Notes under the pieces: generated by a model
The model's database searches: none
Seen by the model: the letters and a program-made list of their open reading frames with translations, nothing else
Told to the model about the DNA's origin: nothing
DNA from: Nesterenkonia sandarakina
GTDB taxonomy: Bacteria; Actinomycetota; Actinomycetes; Actinomycetales; Micrococcaceae
DNA length: 64,000 bases
Direction of reading: 5' to 3'
Assembly (NCBI RefSeq): GCF_013410215.1
Contig: NZ_JACCFQ010000001.1
Location: 682,001 to 746,000 of the forward strand
Shown here: positions 1-9,068 of the stretch, piece by piece
Position numbering within the stretch: position 1 is the first letter of the stretch
How the letters are laid out: every line of letters starts with the position of its first letter
Position numbers and translations under genes: made by a program

Positions 1-1440
1 CTTGGGAAGCCGCTTGTCGGTCTTGCCGGCCTTGGCGTCCTCGTCCTCTGCGGAGCTCTCGCGGACCTCCTCGTAGGCGGCGAGGAACCCGGGGAAGGTG
101 ATCACGGTGCCGGAGGCGCCGAAGGTGGCGGTGGTCCCGGCCTGGGCTCCTTCGGAGACCTGGGCGCTGAGCCGGACCGAGGCGGTGAAGCCCTTGGCGT
201 CGGCCATCTGGGAGGCGACGGTGCGCTTCCAGATCAGCTCGTAGAGCTTGAACTCATCCTTGGAGAGTTCCTGGGCGACCTGGCCGGGGGTGCGGAAGTG
301 ATCCCCCGAAGGGCGGATCGCCTCGTGCGCCTCCTGTGCGGTCTCGTTCTTCTTGGCGTAGTGCCGCGGGCTGGAGGGCACGTGATCGGAGCCGTAGAGC
401 TCGGTGATCTGCCGGCGAGCCGCGGTGATCGCCTCGGTGGAGAGCGTCACCGAGTCGGTACGCATGTAGGTGATGTAGCCGTTCTCGTAGAGCCGCTGCG
501 CCACCTGCATCGTCGCCCGGGAGGAGAAGCGCAGCCGTCGGGAGGCCTCCTGCTGCAGCGTGGAGGTGATGAACGGGGGCTGCGGGCGGCGCGAGTAGGG
601 CTTGTCATCCACCGAGTCCACGGTGAACTGCGCCTGGGTCAGTCCCTCCGCGAGGGCCTCCGCGGCCTCCCGGTCCAGGACGCTGACCTCGGTCTTGGAC
701 CGGGTGGATTTCAGCTCGCCACGGTCGTTGAAGTCCGATCCGGTGGCCACCCGGGCCCCGTCCACGGCGTTGAGCTTGGCGGTGAACTCCTCACCGGCGG
801 CGGTGGCGAAGCCGCCGGAGAGGTCCCAGTAGCCTGCCGGGATGAAGGCCATGCGTTCGCGCTCGCGCTCGACCACCAGCCGGGTGGCCACGGACTGCAC
901 ACGGCCTGCGGAGAGGCCCTTGCCGACCTTGCGCCAGAGCACCGGGGAGATCTCGTAGCCGTAGAGCCGGTCCAGGATGCGTCGGGTCTCCTGCGCGTCG
1001 ACGAGGTCGTCGTCGATCTGACGCACGTTCTGCAGCGCCCGGGTGATGCCTTCTTTGGTGATCTCGGTGAAGGTCATCCGGTAGACCGGGACCTTGGGCT
1101 TGAGCACCTGCAGCAGGTGCCAGGCGATGGCTTCACCCTCGCGGTCGGCGTCAGTGGCGAGGTAGAGCTCAGAGGCTTCCTTCAGCGCACGCTTGAGCTC
1201 GGTGACCTTCTTCTTCTTGGAGTCAGAGATCACGTAGTAGGGCGCGAAGCCGTCGTCGGGGTTCACCGCGAACCGGCCGAAGGGGCCCTTCTTCATGTCC
1301 GTGGGCAGCTCGGAGGGCTGTGGCAGGTCACGGATATGCCCGGCGGAGGCGTCCACGATGAACTCATCGCCGAGATACTTGGCGATGGACTTGGACTTCG
1401 CCGGGGACTCGACGATGACGAGTTTCTTGCCTTCGGGCAC
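1..1440 (-). CDS. topA: DNA topoisomerase I, 3'-truncated by window edge
   Basis: Type IA topoisomerase that relaxes negative supercoils through a single-strand break. The first 480 codons are visible and the C-terminus lies outside the window. The Toprim domain starts at residues 8-15 (VIVESPAK), with the acidic metal site DADREGEA at about 97-104. The catalytic tyrosine is Tyr325 in YMRTDS. The start is the GTG at 1438-1440, preceded on this strand by AAGGAGATCA, a good ribosome binding site. An ATG start would lose the conserved beta strand that precedes VIVESPAK. The neighbouring methyltransferase is transcribed the same way, with a gap of 106 bp. Confidence 0.97.
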   Translation of the reverse strand, partial: MPEGKKLVIVESPAKSKSIAKYLGDEFIVDASAGHIRDLPQPSELPTDMKKGPFGRFAVNPDDGFAPYYVISDSKKKKVTELKRALKEASELYLATDADREGEAIAWHLLQVLKPKVPVYRMTFTEITKEGITRALQNVRQIDDDLVDAQETRRILDRLYGYEISPVLWRKVGKGLSAGRVQSVATRLVVERERERMAFIPAGYWDLSGGFATAAGEEFTAKLNAVDGARVATGSDFNDRGELKSTRSKTEVSVLDREAAEALAEGLTQAQFTVDSVDDKPYSRRPQPPFITSTLQQEASRRLRFSSRATMQVAQRLYENGYITYMRTDSVTLSTEAITAARRQITELYGSDHVPSSPRHYAKKNETAQEAHEAIRPSGDHFRTPGQVAQELSKDEFKLYELIWKRTVASQMADAKGFTASVRLSAQVSEGAQAGTTATFGASGTVITFPGFLAAYEEVRESSAEDEDAKAGKTDKRLPK

Positions 1441-1546
1441 TGATCTCCTTGAGGGACTTCTTGCGGTGCAGCTTCGGGCGCTCAGCAGTGGGCTGGCCGT
1501 CGAGTGCTCAATATATCAGCGAGCAGAACACGTCGAGGCCGGGGAA

Positions 1547-3184
1547 TCAAGACTCCCTGAGGTAGCCCTCCACGTAGAGCTCGAGGACCTCACGGCGCAG
1601 CGCCTGCTCGAGATCCTCCTGCTCTGCAGCCTCGGCAGCGGTCAGTGACGCGACCGCTGTGATCAGCGCTCCGGTCTGATACTCCCCGTCGGAGGCGCCC
1701 AGCAGACCCGCCGCGGCGCTGGAGACGGGACGGCTGCGGCGCAGCCCGGAGCCCTGACGTGCCAGGATCACCTCGGGGTGGGCAGCGCCGAAGCGCTGGT
1801 GGCGCTCCTCGGTGACATCGGCGCCCACGCACAGCGCCGTCTCGAACACCGCCTCAGGGTTCGCTGCGGCGCGCTGGGCCCGGGCGGCGGTCGCACCGAT
1901 GACCGGTCCCAGCGGCTGCTCCACGGGCCCGGTGAGCTCCTCGAATCTCCTCCAGGGCAGGTTCTCGGCCTGGTCTGCGCCGCGCCGGCGCAGGAAGATC
2001 ATCCCGAATCCCACGGCGAGCACCGAGCGGGAGCCGAAGTCCTGCAGATACGCGGTGTAGCCCTGGCGGTACTGCTCGGGGTCGCGCTGCGTGGAGGCGT
2101 CGCGCAGCCAGGTCTCGGCGTACTGCGAGCCCTCCTGCCGGTCGCGCTGGATGAACCAGGCGTCCATCTCTGCCGGGAGCTGTTCGCACCACAGGCGGGG
2201 TCGCGCGTCCCAGGCTTGCTGGTCCTGGATCTCCCAGTTGCCCAGCAGCTGCGCGATCCCGGAGTCGGTCAGGTGCTCGGGCAGTCCGGAGATCAGCTCC
2301 GCCATCAGCTCATCCCCGGCCCGGCCGCCGTCGCGGTAGGTGTAGCGGGCCTGTGTCTGCTCATCCGCGGTGCGCGGGGTGATCACGAAGGGCGGGTTGG
2401 AGACGATCAGGTCGAATCTGCGTCCGGCCACCGGTTCCAACAGGCTGCCCTGGATGAGCTCCACGCGGGCACCGAGGTCCTCCGGGTCCAGGTCCAGCGC
2501 AGGCGCGTTGAGAGCCAGGTTGAACTCGGTGAAGGCCAGGGCGCGCGGGCTGAGGTCTGTGGCGACCACGTGCTCGGCGTGATCGAGCAGGTGCAGCAGC
2601 TGGATCCCGCAGCCGGTCCCGATCTCCAGGGCCTGCGGCACCGGGGCGCGGTGGATGCTGGCGGCCAGGGTCAGGCTCGCTCCGCCGATGCCGAGCACAT
2701 GCTCCGGATGCAGCGCGGCCTGACGCTGCGCGGCGGGCAGGTCGCTGAGCACCCAGAGATCGGTGAGTCCCTGGGACTGTTCTGCCTGATAGGGCTGCAG
2801 GTCGACGCTGGGGCGGTAGCGTTCTCCAAGCTGCGGCTCCCCGGACACCTGGTGCACCAGGTTCAGCCGGCGCAGCCCCTGCACGCCGAGCTGCGGCAGC
2901 GCGGCCTGCAGCTGCCCGGCGGGGATCGGGTGCCCGAGCAGCCAGAGCTGGGCGAGCACCGCGCAGGGGTCGGGAGCAGGCTCGGCGGCCAGCAGCTCTG
3001 AGAGCTCCAGCTCCGCGGGCAGGAACTGATCCCGGTCCAGCGCGGCGAGCGCGTCGGCGCTCAGCAGCTGCGCGATCCGCTCGTTGGTGAACCGTGCGGC
3101 GTCCAGGTCAGCGCGCAGCGCAGCGATCAGCTCCCGGTCGGCCACCGGCGCGGGAAGCTCCTCGGCACGGTCTGCGCGGCTCAT
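1547..3184 (-). CDS. Class I SAM-dependent methyltransferase, DUF7059/HemK-like
   Basis: A 545-residue protein. A helical N-terminal region (about 1-170) resembles the DUF7059 domain of actinobacterial methyltransferases. It is followed by a Rossmann-type methyltransferase fold, with SAM motif [10 protein letters not shown] at about 185-193 and the NPPF catalytic motif at 263-266. NPPF/NPPY is typical of N-methylation of a side-chain or base amide or amine (HemK, RlmG and N6-adenine families). The C-terminal ~200 residues are not recognised. The start overlaps the trhO stop by 4 nt, so the two are probably co-transcribed and translationally coupled. The substrate is unknown: a ribosomal or translation factor target would fit the company of the tRNA enzyme, but that is inference. 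Confidence 0.85.
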   Translation of the reverse strand: MSRADRAEELPAPVADRELIAALRADLDAARFTNERIAQLLSADALAALDRDQFLPAELELSELLAAEPAPDPCAVLAQLWLLGHPIPAGQLQAALPQLGVQGLRRLNLVHQVSGEPQLGERYRPSVDLQPYQAEQSQGLTDLWVLSDLPAAQRQAALHPEHVLGIGGASLTLAASIHRAPVPQALEIGTGCGIQLLHLLDHAEHVVATDLSPRALAFTEFNLALNAPALDLDPEDLGARVELIQGSLLEPVAGRRFDLIVSNPPFVITPRTADEQTQARYTYRDGGRAGDELMAELISGLPEHLTDSGIAQLLGNWEIQDQQAWDARPRLWCEQLPAEMDAWFIQRDRQEGSQYAETWLRDASTQRDPEQYRQGYTAYLQDFGSRSVLAVGFGMIFLRRRGADQAENLPWRRFEELTGPVEQPLGPVIGATAARAQRAAANPEAVFETALCVGADVTEERHQRFGAAHPEVILARQGSGLRRSRPVSSAAAGLLGASDGEYQTGALITAVASLTAAEAAEQEDLEQALRREVLELYVEGYLRES

Positions 3185-4125
3185 GCGCGGCGCACCTTTC
3201 CCAGGGCTCCGGCGTTGGGGTCATCGGGGTCCTGCTCCAGGCGGGCCCGGCAGTTCTCGCAGCGGGTGGTCTCGGGAATGTGGCGGTGTTCCTCGCAGTA
3301 GAGCTCCAGCGTGGAGCAGCCGCGGTCCATGCAGTTATAGAAGGAGCTGGTCGCCGCGGAGCAGCACACGCACTGCCCGAGGGTCTTCGCCTGCTCGGAG
3401 AAGCGGGTGTTCATCCGGGAATCGAAGACGTAGAGCTCTCCTTCCCAGAGGCCCTGGTCCCCGAAGGTCTCTCCGTAGCGGACGATCCCGCCGTCGATCT
3501 GGTAGACCTCCTCGAAGCCGCGCCGACGCATCAGCGCCGAGAGCACCTCACAGCGGATCCCGCCGGTGCAGTAGGTCACCACCGGCTGGTCCTTGAGATG
3601 GTCATACTTTCCGGAGTCCAGCTCGGCGATGAAGTCCCGAGTCGTCTCGGTCTCCGGGACCACGGCGTTCTTGAACCGGCCGATCTGGGCCTCCATGGCG
3701 TTGCGGCCGTCGAAGAACGCGACCTCCACCCCCTGCGAGCGCTTGTGCTCCACCAGGTCGTGGACCTGCTGCGGCTGCAGGTGCTCACCGCCGCCGACGA
3801 CGCCGCGCTCATCGACCTCGATCTCCTCGGGCACGCCGAAGGCGACCAGCTCGGGGCGCACCTTGACCGAGAGCCGCGGAAAGTCCTCTGCTGCACCCTC
3901 GGACCATTTGAAGGCCATGTCCGCGAAGGGGGCGTAGGCCCGAGTCTGCTTCACGTACTGTTTGACCGCCTTGATCTCACCGCCCACGGTGCCGTTGATC
4001 CCCTGCGGCGAGATCAGGATCCGGCCCCGCAGGCCGAGCTCCCGGCACAGCGTGTGCTGCCAGAGTCTGACCGCTTCCGGGTCTGAGAGGGGGGTGAAGG
4101 TGTAATACAGGACGATCCGGGACAT
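3181..4125 (-). CDS. trhO: tRNA uridine-34 hydroxylase, rhodanese family (TrhO/YceA)
   Basis: Family members make 5-hydroxyuridine at the tRNA wobble position. The 314-residue protein has an N-terminal acylphosphatase-like part (conserved ISPQGINGT at about 38-46) and a rhodanese domain with the active-site Cys186 in [11 protein letters not shown] Cys-rich C-terminus (CVCC, CMDRGC and CENC spacing) is typical of the longer TrhO forms. The ATG at 4123-4125 has GAGAGG five to seven bases upstream. A GTG two codons earlier (4129-4131) is possible but overlaps that ribosome binding site. Confidence 0.93.
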   Translation of the reverse strand: MSRIVLYYTFTPLSDPEAVRLWQHTLCRELGLRGRILISPQGINGTVGGEIKAVKQYVKQTRAYAPFADMAFKWSEGAAEDFPRLSVKVRPELVAFGVPEEIEVDERGVVGGGEHLQPQQVHDLVEHKRSQGVEVAFFDGRNAMEAQIGRFKNAVVPETETTRDFIAELDSGKYDHLKDQPVVTYCTGGIRCEVLSALMRRRGFEEVYQIDGGIVRYGETFGDQGLWEGELYVFDSRMNTRFSEQAKTLGQCVCCSAATSSFYNCMDRGCSTLELYCEEHRHIPETTRCENCRARLEQDPDDPNAGALGKVRRA

Positions 4126-4206
4126 GCTCACCTCTCAAGGGTAGTTCTGAACAACATCTTTATGAACTCGTTGTCCGGTCCTCTCACGGGGACTGGTTTT
4201 TCTTTG

Positions 4207-4212
4207 TATGGT
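4207..4212 (+). promoter_or_regulatory. -10 box of leaderless GNAT gene
   Basis: TATGGT, followed by six bases and the ATG at 4219. This spacing puts the transcription start on the A of the start codon. Confidence 0.5.
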
Positions 4213-4218
4213 CGGACT

Positions 4219-4920
4219 ATGACTTCTGAGCTCAGCGATGACCTTGTCCGCCATTGGGTGACCGGATGGGCGCGAACTCACGACTACGACGTCCAGCATG
4301 AGGGCAACGTGCACTCAGCTCTGCGCTCCGGGGACTCCGATGAGTGGGAGTACGTGCTCTACTCCCCCCAGGACACAGATCTGCGCAAGATCGCCTCGGC
4401 GGTGTCCAAAGACTCCGCTCGGCTGCTCACCGTGATCGCCGAGCCCGGTGCGCCGGCGCTGAGCCAGAACCCGGTGGACGGTCTGCAGCTGATCAGCGAC
4501 GAGGAGAAGCTGATGGTGGTGGACATGGAGACTCAGGACGTCGAGGATCCGATCACCCCTGAGGGATACACCACCAGCCGCGAGGACCACGAGGGATGGA
4601 CCCGCCTCACGGTCCACGACGGGGACAAGATCGCCGCCCGCGGGCGCGTGGCGACGGTGGGGCACTACGCCATCCTGGACCGGATCTACACCAACCACGA
4701 CTACCGTCGGCAGGGCCTGGGGACCTTCGTCACCCGCGCGCTGATCGCGATCGCCCATGAGCACGACGTGGAAGAGGGCCTGCTCGTGGCCACCGCAGAC
4801 GGCCAGGAGCTCTACGAGTTCCTGGGCTGGACCCTGCTCGGCGATGTCCACGTCTATGGTGCGACCTCCGGATCCCGGCTGCAGCCCAGCCACTCGCAGT
4901 TCGACGACCTCAACGACTAG
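4219..4920 (+). CDS. GNAT family N-acetyltransferase
   Basis: A 233-residue protein with a C-terminal GNAT fold at about 125-225. The acetyl-CoA loop RRQGLGTF (about 163-170) is motif A, and YEFLGW is the end-of-fold motif. The first ~110 residues form a separate region I do not recognise, perhaps a degenerate second GNAT domain. An in-frame ATG at 4162 exists, but I choose 4219 because a -10 box TATGGT ends exactly 6 nt before it, which predicts a leaderless mRNA. No Shine-Dalgarno is visible. It is transcribed divergently from trhO. The substrate cannot be told from sequence. Confidence 0.85.
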   Translation: MTSELSDDLVRHWVTGWARTHDYDVQHEGNVHSALRSGDSDEWEYVLYSPQDTDLRKIASAVSKDSARLLTVIAEPGAPALSQNPVDGLQLISDEEKLMVVDMETQDVEDPITPEGYTTSREDHEGWTRLTVHDGDKIAARGRVATVGHYAILDRIYTNHDYRRQGLGTFVTRALIAIAHEHDVEEGLLVATADGQELYEFLGWTLLGDVHVYGATSGSRLQPSHSQFDDLND

Positions 4921-4940
4921 GCACCCCGCCGCACCTCGGG

Positions 4941-5001
4941 TAGCATCGGCGCACAGCTGCATTAAGTTCAATTGTTCACCTGACTTTTGAGGTGTGCAGC
5001 T
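4941..5001 (+). promoter_or_regulatory. Promoter and bulged hairpin leader of homocysteine methyltransferase gene
   Basis: A TAGCAT -10 box (4941-4946) predicts transcription from about 4953. The leader then folds: AGCTGCA (4955-4961) pairs with TGCAGCT (4995-5001), and CACCT (4977-4981) pairs with AGGTG (4990-4994). This gives a 12-bp stem with a 15-nt A/T-rich bulge on its 5' side. The Shine-Dalgarno GAAGGAG begins 14 nt after the stem. This looks like a regulatory leader, but no known riboswitch consensus was recognised. Confidence 0.4.
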
Positions 5002-5026
5002 CCGCAGACTCGCCGAAGGAGCCGCC

Positions 5027-6073
5027 ATGAACGGGAACCCGCTGACCGACCGCCTGGACACCGGGCCGCTGCTGTGCGCCGAGGGCTTCCTCTTCGAGCT
5101 CGAGCGGCGCGGCTACCTCACCGCCGGGGAGTTCGTCCCGGAGGTGTCGCTGGAGAACCCCGACGCGCTGCGCAGCCTGCACCGAGACTTCCAGCGGGCC
5201 GGCTCTGACATCGTCGAGGCGTTCACCTATAACGGGCACCGCGAGAAGATGCGAGTGATCGGCAAGGAAGAGCTGCTGGAGCCGTTGAACCGCTCGGCGC
5301 TGCGCATCGCCCGCGAGGTCGCCGACACCCGGCCCGGTGACCTGATGGCCGGGAACATCTCCAACACCAACATCTGGGATCCTGCCGACCCGAGCCGCCA
5401 GGACGAGGTTCGCGGAATGTTCGAAGAGATGGTCGGCTGGGCGGTGGATGAGGGCGCAGACCTGATCATCGGGGAGACCTTCTACTACGCCGGGGAGGCG
5501 CTGACCGCGCTCGAGGTCGCCCGCTCCTCCGGTCTGCCGGTGGTGCTGACCCTGGCACCGATGGCCGCCGAGGCCATGGCGGATGGACCTGGCGTGGTGG
5601 AGACCGCTCAGCGCCTGGAGCAGGCCGGGGCCGACGTCGTGGGCCTGAACTGTTTCCGCGGACCGGACACCATGATGCCCTGGCTGCGTCAGATCCGAGC
5701 GGCGGTCTCCTGTCATGTGGCCGCCCTGCCGGTGCCCTACCGCACCACCCCGAGCGAACCCACCTTCTTCAACCTCTCCGATGTGCAAGCCGGGGTGCCC
5801 TCCCCGCACGGCCGGACCTTCCCCACCGCGCTGGATCCGCTGTTCACCAACCGCTACGAGATCGGCGCCTTCGCCAGGGAGGCCTACGAGCTGGGAGTCC
5901 ACTATCTGGGGGTCTGCTGCGGCGCCTCCCCGATGCATATCCGGGAGACCGCCGAGGCGGTGGGACGTCAGACCGAGGCCAGCCGCTACTCCGAGCGGAT
6001 GGAGAACCACTTCATGTACGGCTCCCACGACCGGCTCCCGGCACATATCCGCTCCCTGGGCGAGCGCGCCTGA
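5027..6073 (+). CDS. Homocysteine S-methyltransferase, betaine/MetH-N type
   Basis: A 348-residue TIM-barrel methyltransferase that moves a methyl group from a donor such as betaine or S-methylmethionine to homocysteine, giving methionine. The three zinc-ligand cysteines are present: Cys209 in GLNC and Cys297-Cys298 in GVCCG. The N-terminal ELERRGYLTAGEFVPE segment resembles betaine-homocysteine methyltransferases more than MmuM. The ATG at 5027 follows GAAGGAG by 6-7 nt. An upstream in-frame ATG at 4994 lies inside the leader hairpin and is rejected. The methyl donor is not certain. A methionine importer follows 3 kb downstream. Confidence 0.88.
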   Translation: MNGNPLTDRLDTGPLLCAEGFLFELERRGYLTAGEFVPEVSLENPDALRSLHRDFQRAGSDIVEAFTYNGHREKMRVIGKEELLEPLNRSALRIAREVADTRPGDLMAGNISNTNIWDPADPSRQDEVRGMFEEMVGWAVDEGADLIIGETFYYAGEALTALEVARSSGLPVVLTLAPMAAEAMADGPGVVETAQRLEQAGADVVGLNCFRGPDTMMPWLRQIRAAVSCHVAALPVPYRTTPSEPTFFNLSDVQAGVPSPHGRTFPTALDPLFTNRYEIGAFAREAYELGVHYLGVCCGASPMHIRETAEAVGRQTEASRYSERMENHFMYGSHDRLPAHIRSLGERA

Positions 6074-6110
6074 GTCTGGGCGGCGCAGGGCTGCGAGCCC
6101 CATCCTGACG

Positions 6111-6116
6111 TAGCCT
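6111..6116 (+). promoter_or_regulatory. -10 box of leaderless helicase gene
   Basis: TAGCCT, with 7 nt to the ATG at 6124 (and 4 nt to a competing GTG at 6121). Confidence 0.4.
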
Positions 6117-6123
6117 GAGGGTG

Positions 6124-8580
6124 ATGCCCGATCAGGACCCCTATGAGCTGCTGCGCCGTGCAGGTCTGCCGGCAGAGATCGGCGATGCCGGTCCGCTGCG
6201 GCATGTCCGCACCCTCCCAGCTCGTGCGGCGCATACTGCGGCCTGGCCGGAGTGGGTCCCCGAGGAGCTGCGCGCCGGGTACCGCCAGCTGGGGGTCACC
6301 GGGCTCTACACCCACCAGGTGCGCGCGGCTGAGGCGCTGCACGCCGGGCACCATACGATCCTGGCCACCGGCACCGCCTCTGGGAAGTCGCTGGGCACCC
6401 AGCTGCCCGGACTGGCGGAGATCTGCGGGGGCCGACGCGGACGCTCGACGACGGCGGGCCTCGGCGCTCCCCGGGCAGGCTCACCCGAGGGCCGGAGCGC
6501 CGAATCGGGCACCGCACCCGGCGCGGGCACGACCATGCTCTACCTCTCCCCCACCAAGGCACTTGCCGCGGACCAGCTCGACGCGCTGACCCAGCTGGCC
6601 GAGGCCACCGGGCCCGCCGGGACCCAGGGCGGCATCCGCGCCGCCGCCTATGACGGCGACACCGACCCGCAGGAGCGCCGCTGGGTCCGGCAGCATGCCA
6701 ATGTGGTGCTGACCAACCCGGACATGCTCAACGTCGGCATCCTGCCCAACCATCGCGCCTGGGCCCGGTTCTTCGCCCGGCTGCGCTATGTGATCATCGA
6801 CGAGGCGCACAGCTGCCGGGGGATCTTCGGCTCGCACATCGCGCTGCTGCTGCGCCGGCTGCGTCGGATCTGCGCGCACTACGGGGCTGACCCCGTCTTC
6901 ACCGGCGCCTCGGCGACCAGCGGTGACCCGGCGACGTCGTTCTCCCGGCTGATCGGCCACCCCGAGACCTCGGTCCAGGCCATCACCGAAGACGCCTCGC
7001 CGCACGGCGCGGTGGATGTCTACCTGTGGGAGGCCTCGAACTCCGCGCTGACCGGGGACAACGCGGCTCCGCTGAAGCGCAGCCTCACCGTGGAGGCCGC
7101 CGACATCCTCACCGACCTGGTGGTCGCCGGGCACCGGACGCTGAGCTTCATCAAGTCCCGCCGCGGAGCCGAGACCATCGCCCAGATCGCCGCGGACTCC
7201 CTCGCGGAGGTGGACCCTGACCTGCGTGGACGGGTGGCGGCCTACCGCTCGGGGTACCTGAAGGAGGAGCGCCGCGAGCTCGAAGACGCGCTGCGCCAGG
7301 GGCGGCTGCTCGGCGTCGCCTCGACTCCCGCCCTGGAGCTCGGGATCGACATCTCCGGGCTGGATGCGGTGATCATCGCGGGGTGGCCGGGCACCCGCGC
7401 CTCGTTCTTCCAGCAGCTGGGCCGGGCCGGACGGTCCGGCCAGCGTGGCGCCGCGTTCTTCATCGCGGGCGATGACCCGCTGGACTCTTACCTGCTGGAT
7501 CACCCGGAGGCGATCTTCGAGACCGCTGTCGAGGATGCGGTCACCGACCCGTCCAACCCGCATGTGGCAGGCCCGCACATCCTCGCCGCCGCGCAGGAGC
7601 TGCCGCTGACCACGCCGGACCTGGAGCTGTTCCCGGCTTGGCTGATCGACTCGCTCACCGAGCAGGGACATCTGCGGCGCCGACCGCGTGGCTGGTTCTT
7701 CGCCCACGACGACGTCTCTGCCGCCGCCTGGGTCAAGCTGCGCTCCGACGGCGGGGGGCCCTACACGATCGTGAACTCCCAGGACGGCACCGTGATCGGG
7801 GACATGGGTTCCGCCCAGGCCCAGCCGCAGGCGCATCCCGGGGCGGTCTATCTCCACCAGGGGCGCAGCTACATCGTCGAGGAGCTGGATCGGGAGAACA
7901 GCGCGGTGCTGGTCTTCCCTGCGAGCCCGCCGTATTACACCCAGGCCCGAGCCACCACCTCGATCGAGGTGCTGCAGATCGAGGAAGCCGTGGACTGGGG
8001 CCGCTACCGGCTGCATACCGGGATGGTGGAGGTGACCAGCACCGTGGTGGGCTTCCAGCGCAAGGCGCTGGGCTCCTCCGAAGTGCTCTCCGACGAGCCG
8101 CTGGACCTTCCGCCGTCCTCGCTGCGCACCCAGGCGATGTGGATCACCGCTCCGGAGACCGAGCTCGCGGCCGCCGGGGTCACCCCGGAACATGTGCCCG
8201 GTGCGCTGCACGCCGCAGAGCACGCGATGATCGGGCTGCTGCCGCTGCTGACCTCCGGGGACCGCTGGGACATCGGCGGGGTCTCCACCGCGCTGCACCG
8301 GGACACCGAGCTGCCCACGATCTTCGTCTATGACGGGCACCCCGGCGGGGCAGGCTTCGCCCGGCGCGGGTTCGAACTCGCCGCCGAATGGATCTCCGCC
8401 ACCGCGGAGACCATCGCCGGCTGCGACTGCGCCACCGGCTGCCCCTCCTGCGTGCAGTCCCCGAAATGCGGCAATAAGAACAATCCGCTGGAGAAGCAGC
8501 CGGCGCTGCACCTGCTGCGCGCGATGCTCGCAGCCCGTCCCGAGGCGCCCACCGCCGGTTCGGGCGTCTCGACGGAGTGA
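6124..8580 (+). CDS. mrfA: MrfA/YprA-type DEAH helicase with DUF1998 zinc domain
   Basis: An 818-residue superfamily 2 helicase. Motif I TGTASGKS is at about 82-89 and the DEAH box at 226-229, followed by RecA domain 2 with the GRAGRSGQRG motif VI. The C-terminal DUF1998 domain has the four-cysteine cluster CDCATGCPSC...C at about 766-781. In Bacillus, MrfA acts with the nuclease MrfB in excision repair of mitomycin adducts. No mrfB is visible here. A ~33-residue Gly/Ser/Arg-rich insert (about 103-135) between motifs I and Ia looks like a disordered species-specific loop. The ATG at 6124 is preferred over the GTG at 6121 from the promoter spacing. Confidence 0.9.
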   Translation: MPDQDPYELLRRAGLPAEIGDAGPLRHVRTLPARAAHTAAWPEWVPEELRAGYRQLGVTGLYTHQVRAAEALHAGHHTILATGTASGKSLGTQLPGLAEICGGRRGRSTTAGLGAPRAGSPEGRSAESGTAPGAGTTMLYLSPTKALAADQLDALTQLAEATGPAGTQGGIRAAAYDGDTDPQERRWVRQHANVVLTNPDMLNVGILPNHRAWARFFARLRYVIIDEAHSCRGIFGSHIALLLRRLRRICAHYGADPVFTGASATSGDPATSFSRLIGHPETSVQAITEDASPHGAVDVYLWEASNSALTGDNAAPLKRSLTVEAADILTDLVVAGHRTLSFIKSRRGAETIAQIAADSLAEVDPDLRGRVAAYRSGYLKEERRELEDALRQGRLLGVASTPALELGIDISGLDAVIIAGWPGTRASFFQQLGRAGRSGQRGAAFFIAGDDPLDSYLLDHPEAIFETAVEDAVTDPSNPHVAGPHILAAAQELPLTTPDLELFPAWLIDSLTEQGHLRRRPRGWFFAHDDVSAAAWVKLRSDGGGPYTIVNSQDGTVIGDMGSAQAQPQAHPGAVYLHQGRSYIVEELDRENSAVLVFPASPPYYTQARATTSIEVLQIEEAVDWGRYRLHTGMVEVTSTVVGFQRKALGSSEVLSDEPLDLPPSSLRTQAMWITAPETELAAAGVTPEHVPGALHAAEHAMIGLLPLLTSGDRWDIGGVSTALHRDTELPTIFVYDGHPGGAGFARRGFELAAEWISATAETIAGCDCATGCPSCVQSPKCGNKNNPLEKQPALHLLRAMLAARPEAPTAGSGVSTE

Positions 8581-8615
8581 GGCGTCCGGCCGGTGGGAGT
8601 GACCCCGCGGGCGTC

Positions 8616-8670
8616 TGACGTCTCCCCCGGTGCGTGACGTCTCCCCGGTGCGTGACGTCTCCCCGGTGCG
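8616..8670 (+). repeat. Three tandem 18-bp repeats
   Basis: Unit TGACGTCTCCCCGGTGCG at 8616-8634 (with one extra C), 8635-8652 and 8653-8670. It lies between the helicase stop and the methionine promoter. Each unit carries a TGACGTC core (near-palindromic GACGTC). It could be a protein-binding array or slippage debris. Confidence 0.8.
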
Positions 8671-8735
8671 AGGCTGAACACACTGCGCTCTGTGACGGAA
8701 CATGAATCCCCGTCCGGAGGCTGAGAAACCTGAGT

Positions 8736-8741
8736 TATGAT
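8736..8741 (+). promoter_or_regulatory. -10 box of the metQNI operon
   Basis: TATGAT, close to the consensus TATAAT. Transcription is predicted at about 8748, immediately before the first paired base of the structured leader. No good -35 box is visible at the expected distance. Confidence 0.6.
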
Positions 8742-8748
8742 GGAACCT

Positions 8749-8853
8749 GCTTCACGAGAAGTGACCTGGGGATCCGCCGTCGGCGGTGACCCGACGATCC
8801 GTTCACGGTCACTCACCAACCCCATGTTCAAGGGTGGTCCCGGATCACGAAGC
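8749..8853 (+). promoter_or_regulatory. Candidate SAM-riboswitch-clan aptamer upstream of metQNI
   Basis: Hand folding gives a closing helix GCTTC (8749-8753) with GAAGC (8849-8853), and a long arm AGTGACC (8760-8766) with GGTCACT (8807-8813). The long arm continues as GGAT/ATCC (8770-8773, 8797-8800) and CGTCGG/CCGACG (8778-8783, 8791-8796) with a 7-nt loop. A third hairpin pairs ACCC (8819-8822) with GGGT (8832-8835). The loop GTGA could pair with TCAC (8845-8848) as a pseudoknot. CACGAG near the 5' end and the CAACC...GGGTG...CCCGG order at the 3' side resemble SAM-IV, though the canonical GGCAACC is absent. The downstream genes import methionine. This is an inference and has not been verified by a covariance model. 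Confidence 0.45.
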
Positions 8854-8945
8854 GGCTTGTTCTCACCAGAAGTGGGGCCCATGGGCCTCAGCTGAGGTGC
8901 TGACCGGAACAGGCAAGAGCAGCGTCGAAAGGACATTCCCCTCCC

Positions 8946-8968
8946 ACGCACCCATCGGTGCGTTCTTC
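8946..8968 (+). terminator. Candidate attenuator hairpin in metQNI leader
   Basis: ACGCACC (8946-8952), loop CATC and GGTGCGT (8957-8963) form a 7-bp GC-rich stem followed by TCTTCGCT. The T-run is short for an intrinsic terminator. Its position between the folded leader and metQ makes it a candidate expression platform. Confidence 0.4.
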
Positions 8969-9068
8969 GCTCGTGCGTGAACATTCGCGAGCACTCCAGG
9001 CACATTTCCCTGGACACCCTGTCTTCATTTCGGGCGAGGATCCGCCCGTACTGACCGAAGGATCACTC

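Noticed and set aside
5027-6073. Upstream start of the homocysteine methyltransferase at 4994
   Set aside because: It lies within the leader hairpin and lacks the Shine-Dalgarno present before 5027.
8749-8853. Canonical S-box (SAM-I) riboswitch
   Set aside because: The conserved AGAG and GGCAACC core is not present in standard form, so only a divergent SAM-clan candidate is proposed.
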